Shown in pieces: positions 13,485-25,463 of a stretch of 64,000 nt of DNA. Numbering within the stretch: the first letter of the stretch is position 1; each line of letters begins with the position of its first letter. Origin of the DNA: Paramecium sonneborni (taxonomy: Eukaryota > Ciliophora > Oligohymenophorea > Peniculida > Parameciidae); contig CAJJDN010000054.1 in NCBI GenBank assembly GCA_905182985.1, positions 509,903-573,902 of the forward strand, in the 5' to 3' direction. The notes beneath the pieces are model-generated. The model ran no database searches. It saw nothing but the letters and a program-made list of their open reading frames with translations, and was not told the DNA's origin. Both the position numbers and the translations under genes were made by a program.

Positions 13485-14205
13485 ATGCAACATAGAACTG
13501 AAGACTATGATTTACTTTATAAGTTAGTTTTAATAGGTATTATTGATTTCTATTTAAAGGGGATTCTGGTGTTGGAAAAACAAATATTCTCAATTAATTT
13601 ACAAGAGGCGAATTCTTACAAGATTCCAAAACTACAATAGGAGTAAATTGTTGAGTTTATCATTTAAAATAGGTTGAGTTTGCTTCTAAAAATGTTACGA
13701 TTGATGATAAAACCATAAAAGCACAAATTTGGGATACAGCTGGCCAAGAGAGATACAGAGCTATAACTTCAGCTTATTATAGAGGAGCAGTCGGAGCCAT
13801 GATAATTTATGATATTACTAAATCATTGACTTTTGAAAATGTAGATAAATGGATGAAAGTATTTATCTTAGCAATAAATAAGGAATTGAAAGAAAATGCA
13901 GACCCTTCCTTATAAATTATGATTGTCGGAAATAAAACTGATTAAAAACATATAAGATAAGTAGCTACTGATTGTGCTATTGCCTATGCTTAACGCAATG
14001 GAGTAGCATTCATTGAGACAAGTGCTAAAGATGGAACAAATGTAGAGGAAGCCTTTAAAAATATTTTACAATGTAAGAATAAAAATCTAATAAAAAAGAA
14101 ATATATAAATCCGCAAAAGTTGTTAAACCAACTCCATAACCAACTAAATTTATTGTTGCAGATACAGATGTGGTTAAACCAGAAAAGTCTTCAAGTTGCT
14201 GTTGA
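13485..14205 (+). CDS. Rab11-type small GTPase, 205 aa
   Basis: Five exons separated by introns 13537-13559, 13643-13672, 13859-13882 and 14073-14098 give 205 residues. Rab11 hallmarks are clear: P-loop GDSGVGKT (18-25), [48 protein letters not shown] and a C-terminal Cys-Cys for geranylgeranylation, placing it on recycling-endosome or secretory membranes. Three of the four introns end in AAG instead of TAG. The third is 24 bases long with no TGA, so its retention would insert eight residues without frameshift; I call it an intron because Rab11 proteins continue directly from WMK to ELKENAD. The gene converges on the next one, with stops 41 bases apart. Confidence 0.95.
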
Positions 14206-14246
14206 TTTGAAAAAATATTTATTATTTGTTATTTACAATCAAAATA

Positions 14247-15923
14247 TCATTTAATATTATATTAAAAAGTCAAAAAATGTCTGATTTCTAACTAAACTTG
14301 TTCGTCAGAATTTTTCAGTTTTTATAAATATTTTGCTACATAATGTTTGAGCTCAGGTATAATTGTTATCGTTTTTTTAGTTTATTAATTTGCATTTACA
14401 AGAACTTAAACAAACATTTCTAAATATAATTCATTATACTCTTTTTGAAGGGATTTTAATAAATTTTTTTAAAATACTTAAACCTTTTAATTCTTTGGAT
14501 CATGAAGTTAATAATATTGTAAAATTTATATTTATAATGGTATTTCCTAATCATCTTTAATTTTTATGGTATTTATTTATTAAAATATTTAAGAATTTTA
14601 TAATTAAAGAGAATTAATCGCAAACAATATTCCAAAACCATTTTCTGCCTAAATATCCTTTAATTTACTCTTTAGGCTTATCAAGAATTTCTCCAAAATT
14701 TCTTTCTCAATTTTATTTAATTAGGTTAAAATCGTCAAAATAATTGAAATATCAGAAACTTTTAACAATTTTGGATTGATTTTTTAATTTAGTTTTTATA
14801 AAAACTTATCTGAATATTCAGTGTCTACAACAGATAATATTTGATAAATCTTTGGAAAATATTTACTGTCTATAAGATTAAGGTTTTAGTATAGATATCT
14901 AAATTGATATTATATTTATTACTAAATCAAATAATTTCCAAGTGGTTTGGTTAACTTCTTTAGTTGAATTAAAAATTGCAATAGTGCAATAATATCTATG
15001 ATTGGTATTTCATTTAAATTTCTATCTAGTAGATTATTAATAATTATATCCCAACTAATTTAAATTAGTACATCTTAATTTTCTTAAAGTGTTTCCATGT
15101 AATTGTATAATTCATAAAAGTTAAGTTAGGACAGATTTAGATCTAAATCATTCTAACAAATTTTATATACCAATAACATTAGTTGAATTGTTTTATCATC
15201 ATAATTTTACATCTAAATATTTAACGTTTTTTTTACATATTTTTTTAATTTAGCATTGATAATCAAAATGATTAATTTACTAACAAGAGAAAACTGTTAT
15301 GTTTAAACAGAGATGGCTTCAATTGATTTAGTAAATTCATCCATGATTTTAGTTTCAGATTAAATTAATTTATTGTTGTTTGGAATTTTTTAGGAAGATT
15401 ATAAATCAATTAATTCGATAAAGAGTTTCCATATTTATTCTTCTAAAGTTTAAGGTTTTAATTTGAGAAGTTAGTTTTTAAAATTTTCATTAATTGAATT
15501 ATATTCTTGATTTGATTATTTTGAGTAATAATATTTCATATGAAAAAACATGAGAGCTTTTTAGACATAATTAGCTTGTAGTAAGATTGATTATACAATA
15601 GATTGATAAATCTTTAAATCATATTCTTAATTGAATTGACTTACTTACAGATAATTATTTATTGACTATAAAAATTGGTTAAACTCTTGTTATTCCAAGT
15701 GCTTAAGATCCCTGGTGATTAGAGAAACAAATGATGGGAAAATGGATGTATTAAATTAAATGAAATTGAATTACGCATTGAGTATACTTGAATATCCTAA
15801 TGATTATTTGATGCCTTGATAAGTTACAGGAGTGGATTGACATAGAGATAAATACTTAGCTAATTTAAATGAATCATTAAGGAGAATAGATTTTCCTTTA
15901 GAGAATGCCATAAATATTTTCAT
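14247..15923 (-). CDS. Helical hypothetical protein, 558 aa
   Basis: A single exon runs from ATG 15923-15921 to TGA 14249-14247. The protein is rich in Leu, Ile, Lys and Gln, has no membrane segment, and seems built of repeated helical hairpins (for example DISIILTILTQLNKIEKEI). This spacing recalls the heptatricopeptide-like repeats found in organellar RNA-binding proteins of alveolates, and the N-terminus MKIFMAFSKGKSILL could be a mitochondrial presequence. No C-terminal RAP domain is visible, so this remains an inference. The start lies about 130 bases from the stop of TMP-A on the same strand. Confidence 0.7.
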
Positions 15924-16051
15924 AAATAAATTAATAAAAAGTTGATAAATGGATTAGAAGATTGAATAATGAATAAGAAAGTAGATAAAATTTGAAAAAT
16001 GAAGTAAAAAAGGGATGTGATCCTATATTTTTTGATGTTATGATAATCAGA

Positions 16052-17235
16052 TCAATTTCTGCTGGCAATGAATTGAGCAGTGGTGGATAATTTTTCACTG
16101 ATGTGCTCTTAGAGTCTGTCAACAATTTCTTATTAAGCAGCTCTAAATGATAATTATAGTAAGGATACCTTTCAGCAGTTTAAGTTTCATAGATTTCTGA
16201 TTAGACTGCAAACCATGCTTATTATCCAGCAAGTCTTTCTTCGCTGTTTTCTAATTCAAGAGTATGGAATTCGATCCATGATTAAGCATCTTCAATAGTA
16301 TCTTTTTATTCTTAGATTTAGACTTCCAATTAAGCTTTTCTTTCAACCAATCTTGTATGTTCATTGCTCAAATGAACACTGAATTCAGCCCAATGAGCAG
16401 CTTATCTTTCTTCAACATCCTATTTATTTAGATTAAATAAATACAGTTTTAGCAGCTTTTTCAGATACTAATTATTATCTGATTTCACTTAAGAGTTAAG
16501 CAATTTTGGTTAAAGCTTTTTAATTGACTCCATGAGTAGCTAATTCAGTAAGAGCTGTAATGACTGGCTATAAGATAATAATTATAGAAAATATTACTTA
16601 TAACAAGGCAGTGTGTGAAGTGTTATCAGAGAGTTTCTTATGAAGTGTGTCATAATTGCTCTTTAATTAAGCAAATGAAGCTCCAAGACTTAAATGTTAG
16701 ACGAGTTTGGCAGCATCATCGATAGCATCAATAACATCATCAATAGCAGCAACCTTAGCAACAAAGGTTTCATGTTATTGATTTCTGGTGGCTTCCTCTC
16801 TAGCATAGGTAGCTTCATTATTAGCAATATCTTAGATTGTAACTCTAATATCTTCTTCAGAGACAGCAAGAGCTTCAATAGTATCATCTCTCAATTAAGT
16901 ATTTGAGGCAATTTAGTTTTAATGATACAAGATTTCCTTTTCCAAATCTTCAACAATCTACTATATTATATAATTCTTACTCTATTATTAGTTGTGGTGT
17001 CAAGTTCAAATGCATGGTCATGATCATTTTAGTCTTAAACAAGTCCAGCACCAACACCATTTAATAACATATTAACTTCATTGGCTGGAGTTTAGGCTTA
17101 TAAATGAGCCTTTATGGCACTCAAGACAACGTGTCCAAATGGATCAGCATTAATTTAAGCCAATGTGGTATGGGTATCTAAGAATTTGGCAGCAGTCACA
17201 GCAAGAACCAAAGCTAAGAGAGCTATTTTTTACAT
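16052..17235 (-). CDS. Trichocyst matrix protein (TMP-A), 359 aa
   Basis: Five exons with introns at 16958-16980 (or 16961-16980, because two TAGs are possible), 16568-16597, 16420-16444 and 16143-16168 give about 359 residues. It starts with a clean signal peptide, MQKIALLALVLAVTAA, followed by two long amphipathic coiled-coil blocks rich in Ala, Glu and Gln (for example EDIRVTIQDIANNEATYARE) and a short tail SRN. Length, composition and architecture are those of the Paramecium TMP family. These are secretory precursors cleaved in the pathway to form the crystalline spring core of trichocysts, the defensive exocytotic organelles. Four such genes lie in this window, and a CGTTTTT element sits just upstream of the start. 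Confidence 0.9.
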
Positions 17236-17247
17236 ATTTAATATTAA

Positions 17248-17258
17248 TTTAAAAACGG
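17248..17258 (-). promoter_or_regulatory. CCGTTTTTAAA element upstream of TMP-A
   Basis: On the coding strand CCGTTTTTAAA lies about 13-23 bases before the ATG of TMP-A. Similar CG-containing elements occur just upstream of the other three TMP genes, in DNA where CG dinucleotides are scarce. Function is inferred only from this shared position. Confidence 0.3.
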
Positions 17259-17506
17259 ATCGAGCACCTTATTTATACTCATTTTCTAATATAATTTTAT
17301 ATTAATAATAATCCTACCCTCATAAATCTCTTTCTTTCTTCAATCTTTCTCTTCTCTTCAATCCTTTAATATTAATAATCTATTTATTAGACTAACATTA
17401 TATATATATATTACATAATTTTATTTTAATACATATTCTATCCAATCACTAATAAAAATAACAAAATCTTATATTATATTCAATCCTATTTTATCTTCTA
17501 CTCTTA

Positions 17507-18556
17507 TCAATATCTTCTTCCCTCCTAACTCTAATAATCTTATATCCCTTCTCTTTACATCTACTATCCTATTTTCCCATAAGAAGAAGGATAAACCCAA
17601 TCTTTTTAATTACCCTAATTCATTCCATCCTTAAATTCCCTCTCTCTCCATATTCCACTATTCCTACCATACTCTGGCACATAATAATCGGGTATTGGTA
17701 CAGCTCTTGGATCCCTATGCATTTCATAATCAAATTAAGGTTCATATCTCAATCTCTCAGAATTCAAATACGCTGCTCCTCCATAATCTTAAGGAAATAT
17801 ATTTCTCTCATTCAATATTATAGGCGCTCCACCATAATCTACTAGTCTTGACATTTTTTAATAATCTCTTATTGGAAATACTCTATATCCAAAATCTCTT
17901 CTTCCTTCTCTCCATTAATTTCTTTTATGAAATATTGCCTCTGGAATTCCACTCCTCTATTCATTTAATATTCCAGGCGGAGTCATACTTCTATATTCTG
18001 GATGAACCCATCCAAAACCTTACTAACCCACATCTCTAGAATCTTTAACATAGAAATTTGGTTCTTAAAATACTTAAGCAAAACCTCTATAATCATGAAT
18101 ATATCCTCTTTAAGTTCCTCTCAAACTTTAAATACCTCTTCTTGGTTCCAAAGGTTATACTAGGCTTTATGCTATAACTTCAGGTACACCTACAACATTA
18201 TAAACATTATCATTTGTGAATATTGTATTAAATGGAGCACTTTCAAATCTCTATGCTGATGTTCCTGACAATATGTTGGTATTTGATCTGTTGTTTTAAT
18301 AATCCTTTAATGTATTTTCTTATTATCTACCCAGTAGAAACTACTATTGTTCTTAATCTTTATTCCTATTTGCCGTCTCATTATATTAAGGCCTTTCAGA
18401 ATGAACAACCAAATCTTAAGCTTTCCCATAATAATCCTAGATTTTACGATTATCCTCTGGTTGCCTTTACAGAAATTCTAAATTCTATCCTGTAGGTTTT
18501 ATGTATCCTTTTGGAAACTTTTCTATTTCTATTGGTCTGGTTGGAGCATAATACAT
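17507..18556 (-). CDS. Tyr/Arg/Pro-rich hypothetical protein, 349 aa
   Basis: A single exon runs from ATG 18556-18554 to TGA 17509-17507. The protein has no transmembrane segment, no signal peptide and no recognisable enzyme motif. It is unusually rich in Tyr, Arg, Asn and Pro, with repeated short motifs such as RDFGYR, VDYGGAP and QDYGGAA, and many R-G/D-Y pairs, ending in EGRRY. Low hydrophobicity suggests a structural or microtubule- or cortex-associated protein, but no family is recognised. Codon use is typical of its neighbours. Its start is separated by about 410 bases from the divergent pseudokinase gene. Confidence 0.7.
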
Positions 18557-18969
18557 TTAATAAAATAAATATTATAATCAGTTAGTAGTTAATTCTCTAA
18601 ATTATTATAATATTTTAGTTCTCTTCTTCTTCTTTCTAACTAATTTTCAATTTTTCTAATTTTAATATTAAATATTGTAATAATGATTCTTAACATCAAA
18701 AATTATTGATTATCTATTATATTACTTAAAAAAACAATCTAAAAAATTAAAATAAAATTTCAGATAAATAAGAATGCTTTTTTTCATTCTAATTTTCTTT
18801 TTCATATTCTATCAATTTAGATTTCAAAATCTATTTCAATAATTAAATTTTTATTCTTTTTTAAAATTCATCTATCTAGATTTATTATAATATAAAGCTA
18901 TTAAATTTATCATTTGTTATCTTCATAATCTATTAAGAGCTCAACATTTATTAATTTTTATAAATAATT
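18557..18969. other. Divergent intergenic region
   Basis: About 410 bases between two divergently transcribed genes, presumably holding both promoters. It is almost pure A/T with poly-T and poly-A runs. I see no conserved element or open frame. Confidence 0.5.
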
Positions 18970-20401
18970 ATGAAATAATAACCTAATTATTAAAGTTTCA
19001 CAAGTATTTTTGATCTTGAGCAATCGGTAACATTTTGGGAACCCTTATAATAATCACTTTAGGCAGAAAGATTGCTTTATAAAGGAAAATTCTTTGAATT
19101 CATTGGTAATGTATGGGTTGAAGAACATTATGAACTTTATCCAGAAGTGCTATGTAAAGGTTAATTTTATATGCAATTACCTGGAGTATAAATAAGAAGA
19201 CTCAAACCAACTGAGACTTATGGACCCCATAAATATGGATTAGGGTTCTTAAAAGGACCTTACAGGTTGTTGTTATATACCGAATCAGTTGAATAGCTAA
19301 ATTAATGGTACTAAGTCCATAGAGTTTAGGCATGACTACTTGAAAAGACTTTGTCTATTGCCCAATTTTAACAAACGTCATAAAATTATTGGTAAGATCA
19401 AGAATTCACTTAATTTTTACGATTGCTACAAATGTATTAATGGGTTGCAATATTAAGTCAAAATCTTAGAAAAATCTCAAATAACTTAAGCGAAATAAGT
19501 TATAAGAGAAATTTAAATATTGCGTCGTTTAAATCATCCTTAAATCTAAAAATTATTAGAAGTCTATGAAGACAGCAATACCGTATATATTTTGTTTGAT
19601 AAATTCTTAGGTCACTCACTTAAAACTAAATTACCAGATTATTAGAAGTAATATACATATTTAATACATAGTTTAACTGAAAAACAATAAGCTGAAGTAT
19701 GTTTCAAGTTGTTAAATGCCTTAGCACATATACATTAAAAAAATATTATTCACAAAGATATAAGGCCAGAGAATATTATTTAATTGAATAGTTAATTAAA
19801 TAATCTAATAATTGCCAATTTTGCAAGTGCTGATTCAAAAGAAAAATGTAAAAAGAGAAAAGTCTTTAATCCAGGTTTCATGGCTCCTGAATTATTTCAA
19901 AATAGAAATTTTGATGATAAAATAGATATATTCTCATTAGGTGTTATATTTTATGGTATCTTTTATTGCAAGTATCCATTTGAAGGAAAAGATTTTAGAG
20001 AAACTGCTACATTAAATGAAAAATGTGAAATAAATTTTGAATACTCTAAAAAATTATCCTCTTCTGCTATTGAATTACTATAGGGAATGCTAAAAAAAGA
20101 TCCATAATAGAGGCTTAATGCATAAACTGCTTTAAAGCACCATTGGTTTATTAATTCAAGAAGTAAAGAATAAATGAAAGGAAATTTACTTGGAGCACCT
20201 TCACTTTCAACTATCTAAGAGAAATCTGAAATTGATATCTCTATGTAAGACCGATAATTCAATATATAATCTAAATTAAGAGCTAAATCTGTTGATACAT
20301 TATTCATTTAAGATGCAAATGAAGTAGAATCAATTCCTTTGCATTAGAAAATTTAGAAAATGACAATTATTTAATTTAATCCATCCAAATTTAATCATTG
20401 A
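18970..20401 (+). CDS. PH-like domain plus probable pseudokinase, 469 aa
   Basis: Two exons (22-base intron 19308-19329) give 469 residues. Residues 1-125 look like a PH fold ending in an LNQWHDYLKRL helix. The rest is a protein kinase fold: K157 in YQVKILEKS (beta-3 lysine), VIREIQILRRLNHPQI (helix C), HKDIRPENI (254-262) and MAPELFQN with DIFSLGVIFYGIF. Three features argue against activity: no glycine-rich loop is visible, HRD has become HKD, and the DFG aspartate is replaced (IANFAS, N276-F277-A278), removing a magnesium ligand. The catalytic-loop Asp256 and Asn261 remain, so weak activity is not excluded. It was probably derived from the large ciliate PH/CAMK-like kinase family. Confidence 0.8.
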
Positions 20402-20567
20402 TTAATAAATTTATATAATTGTTCATTGAATAAAAAACTTATTTACTATTATTTAATTATTCTTTTATATTTAGTTGAGAATAATTTATTTATAATATGA
20501 ATAATTGAATTGATTTTTTAATTTGAATTTATATTCAATCATATTTTCGTTTAAATGATATTGAATA

Positions 20568-20940
20568 TCAAAGAATGCGATCAAATACAATACTGTCTAA
20601 AAAAACTTATTTCTCAATTAATTCTTTAAAATATTTAATAGCAACCCTCATCTAAGGAGTATTTTAAATTCATTCCATAACTTAAATTAGTTCTGAATAT
20701 TTTCTATTCTTAAATAGATTAGATCTTGGCTTGTAGATAGGATTATATTTTATCTAAAATACACAAAATCATAAATATCAAGGTTCTTTTATTTAAAAGG
20801 CTAGTAACCATCTGCATTCGACAAAGATTCATAATCTTTCTGTAGAAACTTTGGAATACTTAAACTTGTAGTTTAGAGTGTTACTTAATTTATTTTTAAC
20901 TTTAAACAAATTTTCTAACAGAATTTAAGGGTATCTTTAT
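20568..20940 (-). pseudogene. Decayed gene remnant
   Basis: On the minus strand one frame reads KDYESLSNADGYQPFKQK and onward, and another reads SNLFKNRKYSELIQVME, an in-frame TGA, then IQNTPQMRVAIKYFKELI to a final TGA at 20570-20568. Together they look like a protein end broken by a frame change and a stop, with no credible start. No family recognised. It could instead be a short gene with an intron I failed to place. Confidence 0.3.
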
Positions 20941-21441
20941 TAATTAATGCAAGATTTTTAAATATGAATATTAAAAAAATATTTTTTTTTGTTTTATCAT
21001 GCTCATTATTATTTCCTAGCTGTTTAAGTGCTAGAATTAAATAATTTTTTTTATGGAAGATTTTTGCATCAAAATGATCATTTCACTAAAAATTTTATTT
21101 CAATTAATACTATATTGATTATGTGCTTCATAAAATCTTCAATTTGATTATGCTAATTAAGATGTCTATTATTAATACATTCAAATATTAAATATGTTTA
21201 TGGAAATTTAAATAAAACTTTTTTATTTCCACATTATTTGGATAGTAATTATAAAATTGTCAAGATTTTAGTTTTTTTCAGGAATTCTTAAATTTAAATC
21301 AAAAAAGGTACTATTAAATTATGAGAGTAATAGGATTAATATTATTATATAAAGATATGTTAAAATAACCGATAAAAGTTTGCAAAGAGGTTGGCTATAA
21401 AATTATTATTAATTATAATGAATTAAAATTATTCAATTGTT
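20941..21441. other. Intergenic region, nothing recognised
   Basis: About 500 bases of AT-rich sequence upstream of the 7-TM gene. It contains a T-run near 20986 but no open frame with coding character on either strand. Confidence 0.5.
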
Positions 21442-22409
21442 ATGGAATTAACAAAACAATAAGAATTAACATTAGCAATTGAAATAGCAGCAATTTGTGT
21501 GCCTTCTGTCTTTATATTAGTTTTCACTCTTTATTGTTATTTAAAGTTTTAGCACTTAAATAATGCTTAGTTTAAGTTAGTAACGAGAATATTATTTTCA
21601 GATTTAATATATGAATCAATAATGAGCGTAATAAGTTTGGCATACATTATAACTTAAAATAGTAGTAGTAGAGAAAGTTACTTGAGAGATTCACATCCAA
21701 CTTTTTGCTATATAGAAGCTTATTTATCAAATTTTTCAATTTTATCTAGTACTGCCTGGACATCAATAATTTGTCATACTTTATATATGCAAGTGTATAG
21801 AAATATATCAAAGATGTATTATTATCAATATATTTTTGTTGGTTACGTGATTCCAACCATAATTAGTTTCATGTAAATAATAAACAATATTAGTTTATAG
21901 ACCATTTTATATAGATGGATATGGAGTGACATATCCAATGTAATCTACAAACTGTTTCTATAATATGAGATTGGATAAGAGGGCTTATGATTTATACATA
22001 ACCTTGTGTTACTATTTACCAATTTGGATAGCATTTTTATATAATTTAACAATAATAAGTTTAGTTGTAAGGAGAATATTAAAGCATATAACAGATTTTA
22101 CAAATAAAACATAAGTATTTGCATTATTTGTGTATCCAACAATATTGTTTATATGTTGGGTGATTGTAATCTTACCATTCTTATCCTGTAGCCTGGCTTA
22201 GTTTAACAATTTAATCCATAATCAATAATATGGTAATACTTATCGTAGTTCTTTTGTAACATACTTGGACTGTTGGATGCTTTGTGTTATTGTTTCACTG
22301 AGATATTCACTAAGATTAGATTAAATGGATGTAAATTAGAATATTAAGAAGATTAATGTGAAAGTAATTTTGAGACTCAAAATAGTCAACAATTAACTTA
22401 AGTAGTTGA
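21442..22409 (+). CDS. 7-TM cAMP-receptor-like GPCR, 305 aa
   Basis: Three exons (introns 21873-21900 and 22364-22385) encode about 305 residues with seven hydrophobic helices: the first around AICVPSVFILVFTLYCYL, the last around DCWMLCVIVSLRYSLRL. The pattern of a Cys-bearing second loop (PTFCYIEAY), a WTSIICHTLYMQVY helix and the sequence around TNCFYN resembles the Dictyostelium cAMP-receptor-like class found in ciliates. The second intron is chosen because it gives a natural end (INLSS, TGA 22407-22409); without it the frame would run to within a few bases of the next gene. Ligand unknown. Confidence 0.75.
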
Positions 22410-22538
22410 TTCATAATAATTGTGAATACTATTTTTAAAATAATATTAATTAATTAAGCGTCATTATATTTTTTAGTGCGTTTGCAATTTAATATTATAA
22501 AATGAAGAACAAAAATATAGTATTATAATATAATTGAA

Positions 22539-24594
22539 ATGTCATCAACATAAGAGATGGTAAAATGTTCATTCAATCCGGATGACATGGGATAACTATT
22601 GTATAAAGAGAATTATCATAAGTATATATTAATTAAAGAGAGATTAGATGGATAAAAGTATAAGAATTGATTGCAAAGGATCCAATATTGTAAAATAATG
22701 TTGGAGATTATGGTTAGAGTAGAGATAAATTATATGAGATCTATTGCAAGAAAGCTTATAAATTACATAAGTTATTAAATTATAGTGATGAAATGATTCC
22801 TGGTATGGTGAACAGTCAATTTCCAGAAACAGTAGTGACTGTGTTGCATTAAACAATGTTTATTCCAACTATAAAGTATTTGGGAACTGAAAAATAAATT
22901 GAGAAATGGCTGCCTCCATCGTTAAATTATGAAATAGTAGGGTGTTATGCTTAGACTGAATTAGGACATGGATCAGACGTATAAAGTTTAGAAACTACTG
23001 CTGTCTATGATAAAAATACAGAAGAGTTTATTTTAAATTCTCCAACAATATCATCAACAAAATGGTGGATTGGAGATTTAGGATTAACAGCAACCCATGC
23101 AGTAACACATGCTTAATTATTTATTAATGGAAAACATTATGGAGTACAAACTTTTATTGTTTAAGTAAGAGATACACATACTCATTTACCATTAAAAGGA
23201 ATTGAAGTAGGAGATGTTGGACCTAAATATGGTTATAATACTAAAGATAATGGATATTTAAGAATGAATAATGTTAGAATTCCTAGAGAATAAATGCTTA
23301 TGAGATATTCTAAAGTAAGTAAAGCAGGAGAATTTATCAAAGCTTAAAATGAGAAAATTGGATATGCTACTATGATGTAAGTTAGAACTTCAATCATATT
23401 TAATACTTATGTCTCATTAGCATAAGGTTTAGCTATTGGAGTTAGATATTCTCATTTTAGAAGATAATTTAAAGATAATAATGCTATTGAAAGGCCTATT
23501 ATTGATTATTAAACTTAATAAGATAAATTAATTCCTTTAGTTGCTGATTGCTATGCTTAAGGTTTTGGATGTTAAAGAATTAAAGAGATTTTAACAGAAA
23601 ATCTTAAAAGAATTAATGAAAAAAATGATTTTTCTCTTATGGGAGATTTACATGCATTATTATGTTGTTGTAAGGCTGTTTATACATGGAATACACACTT
23701 TGGTTTAGATAAAATTAGATAATCTTTGGGAGGACACGGATTCTTATAATCATCAGGTGTTTGTACTATTTAAACAGAATTTTCACCAAGTTGTACCTAT
23801 GAAGGAGAAAATACAGTCTTATTGTTATAAACTGGAAGATATCTCTTAAAAGCTTGTAATAAAGCATAAAAAAATTAACCTATTAATGAAAATGTTGAGT
23901 ACCTTCATAATTTACAATCAACTCTATCATAGAAAGCTACTTTCACACGATAAGAATAGCTCCTATGTCCTGAAATTATTAGAAAATTAATGAGATTACA
24001 TGCAGCTTTCTATGTTAATAAGGTGATGCTCAAAATGATGGAAAAAGGTATTAATATAATATATCATAATTAGCTGGTGAATTTGGCCCTAAAGAAGCAT
24101 GGAATAAACATGTAGGTGTTTCAATAACAGAAGCTTCTATTGCTCACACTTATTATTGGACATTTAAAACCTTTTTAGATACATTAATTAAGTAATTATT
24201 CTTTAAAATTAATTATAGAGTCTAAGATGAAAATATTAGATCTGTTTTATCTAATTTATGTTGTTTATATGGATTATAAAGAATTATTGATTGGCCTATT
24301 GGATATTTTGAGGGTGGATTTTTAACTGGAGAATAATTAGAAATAATTTTAAATGCAAAAGAACACATTTTCACATTGATAAAACCTGATTTACTTGGAT
24401 TAGTTGAAGTAAATTTAATAATTAACATTTAGGCTTTTAAATTCAATGACAATGCATTAAGATCAGATTTAGTTGATCCAAAACCTTATGAAAAATTATT
24501 GTAAAGTGCTAAGTTGAGTTCCGTAAATAATGAAGAATACTAAAAAAAATTAAGATCATTGACAAAATAACTTAGAGAGATTCCAAAGCTCTGA
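22539..24594 (+). CDS. Acyl-CoA oxidase, 667 aa
   Basis: Three exons (26-base introns 22622-22647 and 24048-24073) give 667 residues, the usual length for peroxisomal acyl-CoA oxidases, which oxidise acyl-CoA to trans-2-enoyl-CoA with FAD and produce hydrogen peroxide. Visible marks are the FAD/substrate region [57 protein letters not shown] and the catalytic glutamate in [11 protein letters not shown] (E413). The C-terminus is PKL, one residue off the peroxisomal PTS1 consensus SKL, so import by a weak PTS1 or by another route is possible. It stands 31 bases before the UNC119 gene on the same strand. Confidence 0.95.
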
Positions 24595-24625
24595 TTTATA
24601 AATAATAATTTAATAAATAAAAATA

Positions 24626-25255
24626 ATGTAGTAAGTGACAACAGAATATGTTAGAAATTTAAATGGAATAACACAAGAGTATATGAGTATGTAAATGATA
24701 GTTTCTTGTGTCCTGTGAATGCAAATATCTACAATATCTAATTTCTAAAATTTAGAATAAGAGATATGGATTCAGGTTAAACTCTATTTGAAGTTGAACG
24801 TGATTAAGATGAAGAATCCATAGGTATAATCAAATATTAAGTTATTTAGAAAATCTCCCACCAGAATATTAAGATGAAGCTAGGAGAATCAAATACCACT
24901 TTGGACCATAATTTTTTGAATTGAAAACAGTGGGAGCATAATTAACTTTCTCAGTTGGTAATAAACCAGTTAAAAATTTCACAATAATTGAAAGACATTA
25001 CTTCGGAGATCATCTCTTAAGAAGCTATGAATTTCAGTTCCCCTTTTGTATTCCAAATTCAACCAATACATGGGAACATATTTACACAATTCCAGAAATT
25101 GATGAAGCTATGGTATATAAATAAATTATTCTATTAAATAGAGATAAGAAATGATCAATAATCCATTTCAAACAAAATCTGACAGCTTTTATTTTGTAGG
25201 AGAACAGTTAGTTATGCATAATAAAGCAGAGTATGATTACTCTTCTTTTGATTGA
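24626..25255 (+). CDS. UNC119/PDE6-delta family lipid-binding protein, 183 aa
   Basis: Four exons (introns 24679-24701, 24824-24849, 25113-25141) give 183 residues. The sequence follows UNC119: [72 protein letters not shown], and the diagnostic C-terminus [21 protein letters not shown]. Members form an immunoglobulin-like sandwich that extracts N-myristoylated proteins from membranes and delivers them to cilia under Arl3/Arl2 control, which fits a ciliate. Every intron is needed to align with the family, and all end in TAG. Confidence 0.93.
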
Positions 25256-25463
25256 AAAAATTAGAATATCTATTATATATATAAATATATATTTCATATC
25301 ATAACTTTCCCTAGAAGATCTTCTTAATGACAAAAATTATTAATTCTCTAATAGTTATCATTGTATCATTAAATCATTCCATTTAAATTTGTGTATAATC
25401 TTTAATTTATTATATTAATTACAAAAAGTATTTAAATATCATATCCTTATTTTTTATAGATAT

